Positions 24,602 through 33,519 of a stretch of 64,000 bases of DNA are shown one piece after another. How positions within the stretch are numbered: the stretch's first letter is position 1; each line of letters opens with the position of its first letter. The notes beneath the pieces were generated by a model, which ran no database searches, was not told where the DNA came from, and saw nothing but the letters and a program-made list of their open reading frames with translations. Origin of the DNA: CBDCWT01 sp965223305 (lineage in GTDB: Bacteria; Planctomycetota; Planctomycetia; Pirellulales; Pirellulaceae); assembly GCA_965223305.1 (NCBI GenBank), contig CBDCWT010000088.1, positions 62,001-126,000 of the forward strand, in the 5' to 3' direction. The position numbers were made by a program, and so were the translations under genes.

Positions 24602-26443
24602 ATGCTACGTCGTTCGCGGAAATCGATCGGTTTTTTGTTGCTCTCGGCGGCCATTCTGCTTCCGTGCCGTGGCCCAGGGCAAGCCTACCTGCAGGCGGAC
24701 GAGTCCACATCCAGTTCTCCGGTGATCCTCGAGCATCGCTCTCCGGTGGATCTGGCGCTGGCGAAGGATGGCACCTGGCTGGTCACCGCCAATGAAACAT
24801 CGAACTCCGTGTCTTTGGTCGAGACAGCCGAGGGGGAAGTCGTTGACGAGCTGCGCTGTGGAACTCATCCTGCCACCGTCGCCCTATGCCTGGACAACCG
24901 TCACGTCCTTGTGAGCTGTACGCATAGCGGTGAAGTCGTCTTGCTGGAGGTCGGCGAGCGAAAACTCACTCGTAAAGCATCGATTTCCGTGGGCTACGAG
25001 CCGGTTGGTGTGGCGGTAACGCCGGATGGTGGGACAGCCTATGTTGGGCTGTCCGCCACAGGTGAAGTCGCCGAGGTAGACCTGACCGCCGCCCAGGTCG
25101 TGCGAACGATCCCCGTGGGTCAATGGCCTCGCTACCTTGCGGTTTCCCCGGACGGCTCTCGGCTGGCAGTTGGCTGCAGCGGCGACAACAAGATCGCGGT
25201 CGTCGACACAACGAGCGGCCAACTTCTTTACGAAGAGCTCCTGACCGGGGGAATCAACATCGGACATCTGCACTGTTCGTCGAGAGAACCATTCGTCTAC
25301 TTTCCCTGGATGGTCTATCGAAGCAATCCAATCACAGTAGGGAACATCCAACGCGGTTGGGTGTTGGCGAGCCGCATCGGTCGTGTGCGTCTCGACGGAC
25401 CGGCCTATCGCGAGGCCATCTCGCTGGACGTTCCTCGCAAAGCCGTTTCCGATCCGCATGGCCTCGTCGTGAGTGGTGATGAACGCCGTCTGGTGGTGTC
25501 GGCAGCGGGGACTCATGAGTTGCTGGTTTACCGGCGGGCGGACCTGCCGTTCGTAGGAATCGGTGGACCTGGCGACTTAATCGACCGCCGGTTGCTTGCT
25601 GACGACGATCTTTTCTATCGCATCGAGGTCGGTGGACGTCCGTTGGGGATGGCGATGGCGAGGGACGATCGAACGGTATTCGTCGCGAACTATGTGAAGG
25701 ACTGTATCCAGGAGGTTGATATTGAGGCGCGGAAGGTTGTGCGTGAAATCCGCCTGGGCGAATCGCCGCAACCCTCCCTTGCTCGCCGTGGGATGGAGAT
25801 CTTCTACGACGGTCTGCGGAGTCTCGATCAATGGTACAGCTGCCACAGTTGTCACTACAACGGTGGGGTGAACGCCAAGGCGATGGACACGATGAACGAC
25901 GGCAGCAGCTTTACGATGAAAACCGTATTGCCGCTGCGACACTTGCAACATACCCGTCCTTGGACGTGGCATGGCTGGCAAACGGACCTCAACGACGCCA
26001 TGAACAAATCCTTCACGTCAACGATGCAAGGGAAGCCGATCAGTGACGACGATGCTCGCGCCGTGTTGGAGTTTCTCAGTACGCTCCCGTCTCCACCAAA
26101 TCCGTTCCGCCACACAGACGGTTCGTTAACCGCTGCAGCCGGTCGCGGCAAGACGATCTTTGAGAGCGATCGTGCGGGATGTGCGACGTGCCATAGTGGC
26201 CCTTACTTCACCGACGGAGAGATCCACGACGTCGGGCTTAGCTCTGACGGTGCCCCCTACGAGGGCTTTAACACACCTTCGCTGTTGGGTGTCTACCGCA
26301 AGGTCCGTTTTCTCCACGACGGCCGGGCCACGACCTTAGAAGCGGTTCTGACCGGCGATCACGCGCCGGAGAAGGTGGCTGGAGAGGACTCACTCTCCGA
26401 GTCGGAACTTGCCGCACTAGTCGCGTATCTGAAATCGCTTTAG
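24602..26443 (+). CDS. Exported beta-propeller fused to a diheme cytochrome c domain
   Basis: A 613-residue protein with an N-terminal signal peptide (SIGFLLLSAAILLPCRGPGQ). Residues 40-390 form a YVTN/YNCE-type seven-bladed propeller, with repeating units such as VSYEPVGVAVTPDGGTAYVG-like and VGQWPRYLAVSPDGSRLAVG. The C-terminal part has two haem motifs, WYSCHSCHYNGG (CHSCH, about 409) and GCATCHSGPYFTD (CATCH, about 527), with a YEGFNTPSLLGVYRKVRFLH segment typical of MauG/di-haem peroxidase-like domains. A redox role outside the membrane is likely. The TlpA-like gene begins 10 bases after its stop, and thiol chemistry could assist haem attachment. Confidence 0.85.
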   Translation: MLRRSRKSIGFLLLSAAILLPCRGPGQAYLQADESTSSSPVILEHRSPVDLALAKDGTWLVTANETSNSVSLVETAEGEVVDELRCGTHPATVALCLDNRHVLVSCTHSGEVVLLEVGERKLTRKASISVGYEPVGVAVTPDGGTAYVGLSATGEVAEVDLTAAQVVRTIPVGQWPRYLAVSPDGSRLAVGCSGDNKIAVVDTTSGQLLYEELLTGGINIGHLHCSSREPFVYFPWMVYRSNPITVGNIQRGWVLASRIGRVRLDGPAYREAISLDVPRKAVSDPHGLVVSGDERRLVVSAAGTHELLVYRRADLPFVGIGGPGDLIDRRLLADDDLFYRIEVGGRPLGMAMARDDRTVFVANYVKDCIQEVDIEARKVVREIRLGESPQPSLARRGMEIFYDGLRSLDQWYSCHSCHYNGGVNAKAMDTMNDGSSFTMKTVLPLRHLQHTRPWTWHGWQTDLNDAMNKSFTSTMQGKPISDDDARAVLEFLSTLPSPPNPFRHTDGSLTAAAGRGKTIFESDRAGCATCHSGPYFTDGEIHDVGLSSDGAPYEGFNTPSLLGVYRKVRFLHDGRATTLEAVLTGDHAPEKVAGEDSLSESELAALVAYLKSL

Positions 26444-26453
26444 ACTGAGTCGT

Positions 26454-27659
26454 ATGAAAACTACAACGAAACGTCTAGTACTTGGTGTCGTCGTTTGCAC
26501 ACTGACCACTGACGCCACCTTTGCGGAACCAAAGACCCAGGCGGCCTCGCTCACCGCGCGTGAAGTGCTGAAAGAGGTGGCAACAAAGCTCCAGAGTCTC
26601 GAAGCGGTTGCGTACGACCTCACGGTTGAGGTCAACTATGCCTCTGAGGCCTACCATCAAAAAGCTCAGATGAAGGCCTACCTGCAATTTGACCCGAAAG
26701 TCGCGTTTGGAGCCCGTTTTCAGTTCCATAGCAATCGCGAAACCTACGTCTACAACGGGTCGGAGAGCTTCTATGTAGCGCATCGAGACAAGACGGTACG
26801 GACAAAGACGGCCCCGCAGCCGTCCGAACTTGCCAATCGATACTTCATCAACTCTTTGTTCGCATTGCGAGAGGCCTTGCCAAAGCTGCTTGCCGAACAA
26901 GAGATCAACATCTCCTTCAACAGCAATCGTGTTGACGAGCGGGACGTTTACACCGTCGACCTGCCGCTGCAATCAAAGGTGATAGACAGCACCGGTAAGA
27001 TTCGAGACATCGAGAATGACATCACTGTGGTTTACCGATTCGTCATTGAAGCGGCAACGATGCTGCCAATCGAAGTCACGAGGCTCGATCCAAACGGCGA
27101 CTTTATGAAGGCGACGTTCGACAAACTTGATAGATCGCCAGCACTTCCCACGGATGAATCCTGGTACTACTCACGATTCAGAGGTGACTATTCGATCGAT
27201 CCCGCCCGCAAGAAGTTGTCGCCGGTGGCTTCCGGGAGTGAAGCTCCCAATTGGAGTCTGCCGATAGCCGGAAGCGCCGAGGTGATGGATCTCGGTGACT
27301 TCAAAGGTCGACTGCTTCTCATCGAGTTTTGGATCAGTCACTGCGGACACTGCATTGCAGCAGTCGAGAAGTTGAACACCATCAGGGAAACGTATCCCAC
27401 CGAACAACTCGGAGTGGTGGCCATCAACAATGGTGACCCGAAATACGTAGTTGCAAGGTTCGCCGAGAACAACGAGCCGATGTATACGTTGCTTGAAGGC
27501 AACACGGAGGTCATGCAAGCGTACGGAATCGACGGGTATCCCTCGGTCGCTCTGATAGACGAAGACGGCAAGGTCGTATTTGCCGGCCGCTTTGATGCCA
27601 AGCAGACGGCAAAGATCATTGCCCGTCGGCTGAGCGGCAAGTTCGACGAACGAGAATAA
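26454..27659 (+). CDS. Exported two-domain protein with a C-terminal TlpA-like thioredoxin fold
   Basis: A 401-residue protein. After a signal peptide (RLVLGVVVCTLTTDATFA) comes a LolA/DUF2092-like beta domain (about 30-235; LQSLEAVAYDLTVEVNYASE, AYLQFDPKVAFGARFQFHSN). Residues 255-401 form a thioredoxin fold: FKGRLLLIEFWISHCGHCIA carries a CGHC active site near 298-301, and GIDGYPSVALIDEDGKVVFA contains the cis-Pro. CGHC is the dithiol of disulfide isomerases and many TlpA-like planctomycete proteins. It is cotranscribed with the propeller cytochrome just upstream. Confidence 0.85.
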   Translation: MKTTTKRLVLGVVVCTLTTDATFAEPKTQAASLTAREVLKEVATKLQSLEAVAYDLTVEVNYASEAYHQKAQMKAYLQFDPKVAFGARFQFHSNRETYVYNGSESFYVAHRDKTVRTKTAPQPSELANRYFINSLFALREALPKLLAEQEINISFNSNRVDERDVYTVDLPLQSKVIDSTGKIRDIENDITVVYRFVIEAATMLPIEVTRLDPNGDFMKATFDKLDRSPALPTDESWYYSRFRGDYSIDPARKKLSPVASGSEAPNWSLPIAGSAEVMDLGDFKGRLLLIEFWISHCGHCIAAVEKLNTIRETYPTEQLGVVAINNGDPKYVVARFAENNEPMYTLLEGNTEVMQAYGIDGYPSVALIDEDGKVVFAGRFDAKQTAKIIARRLSGKFDERE

Positions 27660-27933
27660 CCGGGGACCGTCGTACCTTATCCCCCGTCGATCTCTTGCAA
27701 CGGACCTCAACATCCTCTCTTGGCCGCCGGGGTCGCCCATTGCCCACATTCGCAAACCCTCATCTTTCTGCTCCAATCTTTCTGTCATTCCAGACGTTCC
27801 TCCCCGACTGCTCGACCATCTGAGCGTGCCGTGGGTTTGAAGTTGCGCCTTTTACCTTCCTTGAGGCACAAGACGGCGGATTCGCCGCGTCTTTCGGAAC
27901 CCTGATGACGAATTTGCCTGGCTTTTTTCGGAA

Positions 27934-27995
27934 CCCGAAGCGTCAGCGAGGGGAGTTGGTGTACCAACGTAAGTCATTCCCTCGCTTACGCTTCG
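27934..27995. repeat. Hairpin repeat family 2, copy 2
   Basis: CCCGAAGCGTCAGCGAGGGG (27934-27953), centre TTGGTGTACCAAC, then TTCCCTCGCTTACGCTTCG (27977-27995). The two arms are near-perfect inverse complements. Confidence 0.8.
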
Positions 27996-28084
27996 CACTT
28001 CCGATTGGGCCAAGAGCGCAACTTCGAAGTGGGAGCACTCGCCGGACGCTACGCGTCAGTTTCGCTGGGAGAACCGTGTGCTAA

Positions 28085-28352
28085 CGCCGGCTAACGGCCA
28101 GCGGCCGATTTGGAGCGTAGCCGAACTCGCCAGAGTTTGGCGGATTGCATGAAGCGCAAACCTGCGGACATCGACTTCACCCTCCCGTGAGCGCCTGCGA
28201 GCGGGAGGGTCGGACGCGTAGCGTCCGGGGAGGGTTGCCCGGGGAGTGATCGCCCCGAGGCGCGCGCGCCCCTCTCCGGCCCTTCGGGCCGACTCTCCCC
28301 AAGGGGAGAGTGACGAAAGACGAAATCACGCACTAACTCAAAAGCTGCACCG
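28085..28352. repeat. Dispersed repeat family 3, copy 2
   Basis: It shares with 10860-11205 the modules CGGCCGATTTGGAGCGTAGC / GAACTCGCCAGAGTTTGGCG, GGAGGGTCGGACGCGTAGCG, CCCCTCTCCGGCCCTTCGGG, CTCTCCCCAAGGGGAGAGTG and AAATCACGCACTAACT, in a slightly different arrangement. Confidence 0.8.
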
Positions 28353-28364
28353 CCTCCACGGGGG

Positions 28365-28592
28365 GGTGCCGGTCTGGGACCGCGTGTCGAGGTGCCTGTC
28401 TGGGTCGGGACACCCGTTGGGACTCGCTGGCGCTGCCTCGAACGACCACGGAAGGGAGGTGCCTGTCTGGGTCGGAGATTGGGTCAGGATGAGTGCCTGT
28501 CTTGGGTTGAGGAGTGTAGCAACTCGTTGCCACAATAGGGCTTGGCGATACAGGGCATCCGCGACTCACTCCAGTCTCGGGCCCAGGCACCT
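28365..28592. repeat. Cluster of AGGTGCCTG-type repeats
   Basis: Units: GGTGCCGGTCTGGGAC (28365), AGGTGCCTGTCTGGGTCGGG (28390), AGGTGCCTGTCTGGGTCGGA (28458), GTGCCTGTCTTGGGTTG (28493) and, inverted, CCCAGGCACCTGC (28579). Spacing is irregular (about 25-85 bases) and the units have no constant length, so it is not a CRISPR array. Confidence 0.7.
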
Positions 28593-28816
28593 GCAGCGGG
28601 AAAAGACCCATTTTGCTCCGTTTTCCTATTTCCAATGGCGTATATTATGATTGGATTGTGAATCCGACTTCTGGGCGAAGCGGCAACGCCGGCCCGGATT
28701 TCTGGTCCGATATTCGGCTTTGCCGCGTGTACGGATAGCTGGGCTCGCACGGACGAGGGTCCCTGTTGCTGTGCGAAGGGAATCTCCCCTGTACTCCTAG
28801 ACTGCCCATACTCCCC

Positions 28817-30349
28817 ATGCGCGTGAAACTCCCCACCGCTTGCTGTCTGATTGTCTGGCTTGCCACCGCAACTGCGCAGCCAGCCGAGAACTCCCATCTT
28901 AGTGCCGCCCTCCTCTCCATCACCGCAGAGGACCTGAAGTCACATGTGGATGTGTTGGCTGACGACTCGTTCGAAGGCCGCGAATCAGGCAGCCGTGGCG
29001 GCCAAGCAGCTGCCGGCTATCTGCGGCAGCATCTCGAAGAGCAAGGCCTAGATGGAGGAGGCGACGAGGGTAGTTACGTTCAGTCCTTCGGGTACGGTTA
29101 CGGAAACGTGCTGGGGATCTTGCCCGGGCGCGATCCGGTTCTTAAGAACGAGTATGTGGTCGTGGGAGCTCACTACGACCACGTCGGGTACGGCAACCGG
29201 GCCAACAGCTTCGGGCCGTTCGGTTATGTCCACAACGGCGCCGACGACAACGCCAGTGGAGTCGCAGGCCTCTTGGAAATCGTGGATGCTTTTGCCATGC
29301 TTCCGGAAGCGCCCCGTCGATCCATCCTGTTCGCTCTTTGGGATGGCGAGGAGAAAGGACTGCTCGGATCAAGAAATTGGGTCGATGCTCCTACGGTTCC
29401 GCTGGAACAGGTTGTCTTCGCAATCAATGTAGATATGATCGGCCGCATGCAAGAACGCCGTCTGGAAGTCTACGGGACACGTTCGGCACGAGGGCTTCGG
29501 CGTTTGTTGAGCGAGCAAAACCGCAACACGAACCTGCGACTCGACTTTTCCTGGGAAATGAAGTCGAACAGTGACCACTACTCTTTCTTCGCTTCGCGGA
29601 TTCCCGTGTTGATGTTCCACACCGGGCTGCACGACGACTATCATCGCCCCAGCGACGATGCGCATCTGGTGAACTCGTCGGGCATGCAGCAAGTCACACG
29701 GTTCATGTTCCATTCGATCAACGAGTTAGCCAATCGCAGACAACTTGCATCATTTCGCGCCGCCAGCGAACTGGAAACTCCCGGCAGCAAGCAGCACCTC
29801 GAGACGCCGATCGGTCCCGCGCCGCCGCGGTTGGGCGTCCGTTGGGCCCCGCCCGGTGCAGTCGAGCAGGGTCTGCTGCTAACAGAGGTCGAGCCTGACT
29901 CGGCCGCCGAGCGAGCCGGTCTTCTAGTCGGCGATCGAATCTTGCGCTTCGCCGGCCAGGAAATAGACACTCCTGACGCCTTCCGTAACAACGTGCTCAC
30001 GTCGCCTTCTCCAGCTCTGGTCACAATCAGCCGAGATGGGGAGGACGAGCCGGTCGAGCTGACGGTTAGGCTGGACGGCAACCCGGCACGCGTCGGCATC
30101 TCATGGCGCGCCGACGAGGCCGAGCCGAGTACGGCCATCGTGACACGGGTGATCCCGGGCTCCGCGGCCCGCCGGGCCGGCCTTCGTACCCGCGACCGGA
30201 TCTACGAAGTGGATGGGCGTCCTTTCGTAGACTCGAACGAACTACTGGAACTGTTGTCCACGTTGCCGGGGCCGATTGAGTTGGTAATCGAGCGAGAAGG
30301 CCAGCTGACAACGGTCGCCCTCGATGTGCTTCCCAATAGCCAGAGCTAG
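28817..30349 (+). CDS. Exported M28 zinc peptidase with two PDZ domains
   Basis: About 510 residues. Signal peptide MRVKLPTACCLIVWLATATA. The M28 peptidase domain (about 25-310) shows VVVGAHYDHVGYGNR (first Zn His, near 113), HNGADDNASGVAGLLE (bridging Asp, near 141), LFALWDGEEKGLLGS (catalytic and metal Glu pair, near 178), INVDMIGR (metal Asp) and a late HTGLHDDYHRPSD (final His). Two PDZ domains follow (about 335-420 and 430-505), with repeated DSAAERAGLLVGDRIL and GSAARRAGLRTRDRIY. It probably trims peptides in the periplasm. I chose the ATG at 28817 because it starts the signal peptide; an upstream in-frame start adds 17 residues without homology. Confidence 0.9.
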   Translation: MRVKLPTACCLIVWLATATAQPAENSHLSAALLSITAEDLKSHVDVLADDSFEGRESGSRGGQAAAGYLRQHLEEQGLDGGGDEGSYVQSFGYGYGNVLGILPGRDPVLKNEYVVVGAHYDHVGYGNRANSFGPFGYVHNGADDNASGVAGLLEIVDAFAMLPEAPRRSILFALWDGEEKGLLGSRNWVDAPTVPLEQVVFAINVDMIGRMQERRLEVYGTRSARGLRRLLSEQNRNTNLRLDFSWEMKSNSDHYSFFASRIPVLMFHTGLHDDYHRPSDDAHLVNSSGMQQVTRFMFHSINELANRRQLASFRAASELETPGSKQHLETPIGPAPPRLGVRWAPPGAVEQGLLLTEVEPDSAAERAGLLVGDRILRFAGQEIDTPDAFRNNVLTSPSPALVTISRDGEDEPVELTVRLDGNPARVGISWRADEAEPSTAIVTRVIPGSAARRAGLRTRDRIYEVDGRPFVDSNELLELLSTLPGPIELVIEREGQLTTVALDVLPNSQS

Positions 30350-30514
30350 CTGCAGCAGTTGTCCAGGAAGCTGTAGATTCACAGCGCGGCGTAGCCGCAA
30401 GCAAAGTCTCTTCTCGCCGCGGGGGAGAAGGTGGCCGAAGGCCGGATGAGGGGGCGCACGGCGCGAAGACTTTGACTATTGGTAGCACGGAGTCTCGGAA
30501 CATGGGAGGTGGTC

Positions 30515-31225
30515 ATGATTCACCGATCGAAGCTGCGCCGACAGATCACATGGGAAGCAGCACGCCTCCTTCACGAACGGCGGGAAACTGAGTTCTACAA
30601 CGCTAGATTGAGAGCTGCCAGACGGCTCTGCCGGGGCTGGGTTCCGTCCACGGACCTGCCCAGCGATCAGGAAATCCACGAGGAGCTGCAATCCCTCACC
30701 GCGCTCCAAAGTCGCTGGACAGCCGCTCTCGCTTCGACCCGGACGGAACCAGAAGTCGAACCGGACCGGTTTCAGGTATTCGCCCGCCGGCTTCTCCAGT
30801 TGGAGAATGTCAAGCTGAATCCAAAATACCACCCTGAAGGGGACGCCCTCTATCACAGCCTACAGGTCTTTGACCTGGCTCGCGAGGAACTCCCCTACGA
30901 TGAAGAATTCCTGCTGGCCGCGCTCCTGCACGATATCGGCAAGGCGATTGACCCTTGGGACCATGTGGCGGCCGGCATCGAGGCACTTCGTGGCGTGATT
31001 ACCGAGCGGACGGCCTGGTTCATCGAACACCACGCCGAGGCGCAAGCTGTGCTCGACAAGACAATCGGAGTCCGGGCGGCCAGGCGTCTACGGGAGTCGG
31101 ACAGCTACGATGAACTGATCCTGTTGGCCCGTTGCGACCGCAGGGGCCGCCAGCAGGGCGTCCCGGTACCCGACGTCCACGAGGCACTCGACTACCTCCG
31201 AGAGCTGGCCGCCGCTAACGGATAG
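30515..31225 (+). CDS. HD-domain phosphohydrolase-like protein
   Basis: About 236 residues. After a helical N-terminus (residues 1-75), the HD domain starts HPEGDALYHSLQVFDLAREE (first His, near 105) and continues LLAALLHDIGKAIDPWDH (the HD pair, near 134-135), then WFIEHHAEAQAVLD (further His ligands). ARCDRRGRQ-like text near 205 is reminiscent of the C-terminal Asp of tRNA nucleotidyltransferase-linked HD domains. The substrate is unknown. GGGAGGTGG sits six bases before the ATG at 30515, which is why I reject the longer reading from 30479. It is convergent with the BMC operon, with only 24 bases between stops. Confidence 0.8.
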   Translation: MIHRSKLRRQITWEAARLLHERRETEFYNARLRAARRLCRGWVPSTDLPSDQEIHEELQSLTALQSRWTAALASTRTEPEVEPDRFQVFARRLLQLENVKLNPKYHPEGDALYHSLQVFDLAREELPYDEEFLLAALLHDIGKAIDPWDHVAAGIEALRGVITERTAWFIEHHAEAQAVLDKTIGVRAARRLRESDSYDELILLARCDRRGRQQGVPVPDVHEALDYLRELAAANG

Positions 31226-31249
31226 CAAGCCAACACTCGGTGTCCGCTG

Positions 31250-32185
31250 TTAACCCAGCCGCCGCATCACGGCGTCGATTGTCTGCCGAAGCGCCAGACC
31301 ACTGTTGCGAAGGCCTTGAAGTTCTTTGGGCCACAGTTCGATTTCGTGGCGATCGATGGCACCTCCGCAGCCGATGACCGTCGGCACGGAAAGAGCGACG
31401 TCACGCAGACCACAACAGCCGTCCTGGACCGTCGAAACGGGCAGGACCCGCCGCTGGTCCAGCGCAATTGAGTGGACAACATCCCGGATGGCGATGCCGA
31501 CCGCGAAACCGGCGCCTCCCTTTTTCTTGATGACTTCGGCTCCCGATCCACGCGTACGGGCAAAGAGCTCGTTCGCCTGGTTGGGTGACCAGCCGGGAAA
31601 GCCCGCCAGAGGTAGACTGCCGATGGTGGCGCTTGACCAAATTGGCACCATACTATCACCGTGTTCGCCCAGAATCAGCGCGGAGACCTGGGTCGGTGGA
31701 ACCTTCAACTGGCGGGCGATCAGGCTGCGAAAGCGGATCGTGTCGAGCTGCGTGCCCAAACCGATCACCTGGGCGCACGGCAGGCCAACTCGTTTCGCAG
31801 CCACGTAAGTGAGGATGTCTACAGGATTCGATACGACAAATACGATCGCCGAGTCCTTTGTGCCGACGCGATTGACCTCGTCCAAAATACCTACAAACAG
31901 ATCGGTGTTCCGATTGATCAAGTCGAGCCTCGACTCGTCCGGTTTCCGTCTCAGCCCGGCGGTGATGCAGATCACGTCGCTGTCAGGGATCTGTTCATAG
32001 CCGCCGCTCGTTATGAGCTGGTCTGCAGTGCTGGGCCCGCCGTGAAGCAGATCCAGCGATTGGCCTTCCGCCAACTCCTGGTTGACGTCGATTAAGGCAA
32101 TCTCCCGGACGACACCGCCGCACTGCAGGGCAAACGCCGCGCTCGAGCCGACCAATCCGCCTCCGCCGACGATACTGATTTTCAT
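31250..32185 (-). CDS. Lactate/malate dehydrogenase-like enzyme of the BMC operon
   Basis: A 311-residue NAD-dependent 2-hydroxyacid dehydrogenase. MKISIVGGGGLVGSSAAF holds the dinucleotide loop, LIDVN the NAD-selecting Asp (33), and GEHGDSMVP the catalytic His (175), paired with Asp148 in GTQLDTIRFR. The substrate loop GLRRKPDESR carries Arg at the position that separates malate from lactate dehydrogenases and so looks malate-like. In planctomycete BMC loci this enzyme is assigned to NAD recycling or lactaldehyde/lactate metabolism. It is the last gene of the operon; its ATG overlaps the aldolase stop (ATGA), so the two are translationally coupled. Confidence 0.88.
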   Translation of the reverse strand: MKISIVGGGGLVGSSAAFALQCGGVVREIALIDVNQELAEGQSLDLLHGGPSTADQLITSGGYEQIPDSDVICITAGLRRKPDESRLDLINRNTDLFVGILDEVNRVGTKDSAIVFVVSNPVDILTYVAAKRVGLPCAQVIGLGTQLDTIRFRSLIARQLKVPPTQVSALILGEHGDSMVPIWSSATIGSLPLAGFPGWSPNQANELFARTRGSGAEVIKKKGGAGFAVGIAIRDVVHSIALDQRRVLPVSTVQDGCCGLRDVALSVPTVIGCGGAIDRHEIELWPKELQGLRNSGLALRQTIDAVMRRLG

Positions 32186-33045
32186 TTCGACAGCTCCGCC
32201 ACAACACGATCTGTGATAAGTTGAATCAGAGCCTCTTGGCTCACCGCTGAACCAGAAGTTGCTGAGCCCTGACCCGCTCGCTTACCCATCGGCGGCGGCG
32301 CATCAAACGCACGCCTCTCGACGCCAGAGCTGCTCCAACTTTCTCGGAAAATATCGTTCGCGCAAATGTCGCAGTCTTCGTATTCGCTCGTGTTCCTGGG
32401 ATCCGAGAAGCCCCACTTTTGTTTCAGTTCCAGCAACTCGCGCTCTTTCTCTTCGCTGAAGAAGTTTACGCCCCCAAGGCCTTTGGCCAACATGAGGATC
32501 CGGCAATAGGCGTCGAGAATCTCTGTCCACCAGTACGCCCTTTCGACGTCCTCTCCGTAACTCACAGTGCCGTGATTGGCCAGAACAATCACATTGGTCT
32601 TCTTAACAAACGGGATGATCGTGTCGGCAAACGCTTGCCCACCGGGAGTTTCGTATTTGGTAATTGGCACATCACCCAGGAAGACCTCGACCTCGGGCAA
32701 CACGCATTGTGGAATTGGCTCACGGGCCACCGCAAAAGCAGTAGCGTGAGGTGGGTGGCAATGAACGATACTCTTCACGTCCGCCCGCTGTTTGTAGATT
32801 TCCAGATGCAGAAGTGCTTCGCTCGACCGTTTCTTGCGTCCGGCAATCTGCTTGCCAGTCATGTCGACGGTGGCGATATCGTCGGGCTTCAGGAACCCTT
32901 TTGAGTGCATGGTCGGCGTGCAGAGCACCTCATTATCGCCGATTCGCACCGTGATGTTCCCGTCGTTTGCCGCCGCAAATCCTTTGTTGTAAAGCCGACG
33001 GCCGATCTCACAAATGTCCTGCTTTATCTTGTGTGCGTTGCTCAT
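32182..33045 (-). CDS. Class II aldolase (fuculose/rhamnulose-1-phosphate type) with C-terminal encapsulation helix
   Basis: A 287-residue zinc aldolase that would split fuculose- or rhamnulose-1-phosphate into DHAP and lactaldehyde. Zinc ligands His95 and His97 are in VHCHPPHATAF, His158 in LANHGTVSYG, and the catalytic Glu76 in SSEALLHLEIY. The aldolase domain ends near 215. Beyond it are a linker with CDICANDIF and a low-complexity stretch (about 245-268), then a terminal amphipathic helix SQEALIQLITDRVVAELSK. This tail is absent from housekeeping FucA and resembles BMC encapsulation peptides, so the enzyme is probably packed in the shell. Confidence 0.9.
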   Translation of the reverse strand: MSNAHKIKQDICEIGRRLYNKGFAAANDGNITVRIGDNEVLCTPTMHSKGFLKPDDIATVDMTGKQIAGRKKRSSEALLHLEIYKQRADVKSIVHCHPPHATAFAVAREPIPQCVLPEVEVFLGDVPITKYETPGGQAFADTIIPFVKKTNVIVLANHGTVSYGEDVERAYWWTEILDAYCRILMLAKGLGGVNFFSEEKERELLELKQKWGFSDPRNTSEYEDCDICANDIFRESWSSSGVERRAFDAPPPMGKRAGQGSATSGSAVSQEALIQLITDRVVAELSK

Positions 33046-33121
33046 TTTCAGAATCTCATAGTCTCAAAAACAAAGGGTATCGGGGCAGCCATCTGTCGTG
33101 ACAGCTAAGCTTTCATACGGC

Positions 33122-33184
33122 GGACGGCACGCGGAGCGTGCCTGCTACCAACGCTGCGGATGGCACGCGGAGCGTACCTGCTAC
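33122..33184. repeat. Two 27-bp direct repeats inside the BMC operon
   Basis: The unit GGACGGCACGCGGAGCGTGC-CTGCTAC (33122-33148) is repeated at 33158-33184 with two changes. Each unit holds a small palindrome, GGCACGC-GGA-GCGTGCC. The pair fills the space between the third BMC-P gene and the aldolase gene. It could be a REP-like hairpin that affects transcript stability. Confidence 0.75.
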
Positions 33185-33194
33185 GTTGAACGGT

Positions 33195-33496
33195 TCAAAC
33201 TCCCAGATCCGTGACCTTTACTGTGACATGGTCCAACAAAGCCGCGTTGTAGGCATCGACCGGCTTCTCCTCGGGCCGGAATGGTTGCGCCGCTTCCGCT
33301 CCTTCACTCAAGGCGATCAAACATCCCGTACCAGCTCCGAATTCATCCCAAGCGACCAGCGTATCGGCATCTGGTTCGCCATGACCGCAGAGGTTGTCGA
33401 ATGACTGTGGCGCCACCAATTTCAATGTGGCGCTAGCGAAAGACGGCAAGCTCCGATTTCAACGTGACCGTTTCCAACCACCTTGGCAACACGCAT
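33195..33496 (-). pseudogene. Third BMC-P (EutN/CcmL) pentameric shell protein, two apparent +1 frameshifts
   Basis: The corrected reading gives a 99-residue BMC-P protein that caps shell vertices: MRVAKVVGNVTLKSE, then ATLKLVAPQSFDNLCG, DTLVAWDEFGAGTGCLIALS and EGAEAAQPFRPEEKPVDAYN-AALLDHV. The family marks V-A-x-V-x-G at the start and D-x-x-G-A-G-x-G in the middle are both present. The frame slips at an extra G (minus strand; 33468-33469) and an extra T (33448-33449). Removing these two bases gives exactly 100 codons. The uncorrected open frame begins only at a TTG inside the gene. It lies 23 bases after the upstream gene, so it was clearly part of the operon. Sequence error or real loss. 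Confidence 0.8.
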
Positions 33497-33519
33497 GACA
33501 CGATGCTCCACAGATGTAA

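Larger units (their letters stand above)
27660..28816. other. 1.16-kb spacer made largely of dispersed repeats
   Basis: No gene is supported. From left to right it holds a family 2 hairpin (27934-27995, with outer arms GAAGTTGCGC at 27840 and GCGCAACTTC at 28015), a family 3 composite (28085-28352) and a cluster of AGGTGCCTG repeats (28365-28592). The final 220 bases before the M28 peptidase hold an AT-rich stretch (28616-28665, GTATATTATG) that could contain the promoter. Confidence 0.65.

Noticed and set aside
28365..28592. Possible CRISPR array
   Set aside because: Unit length and spacing are irregular, one unit is inverted, and no cas genes are present.
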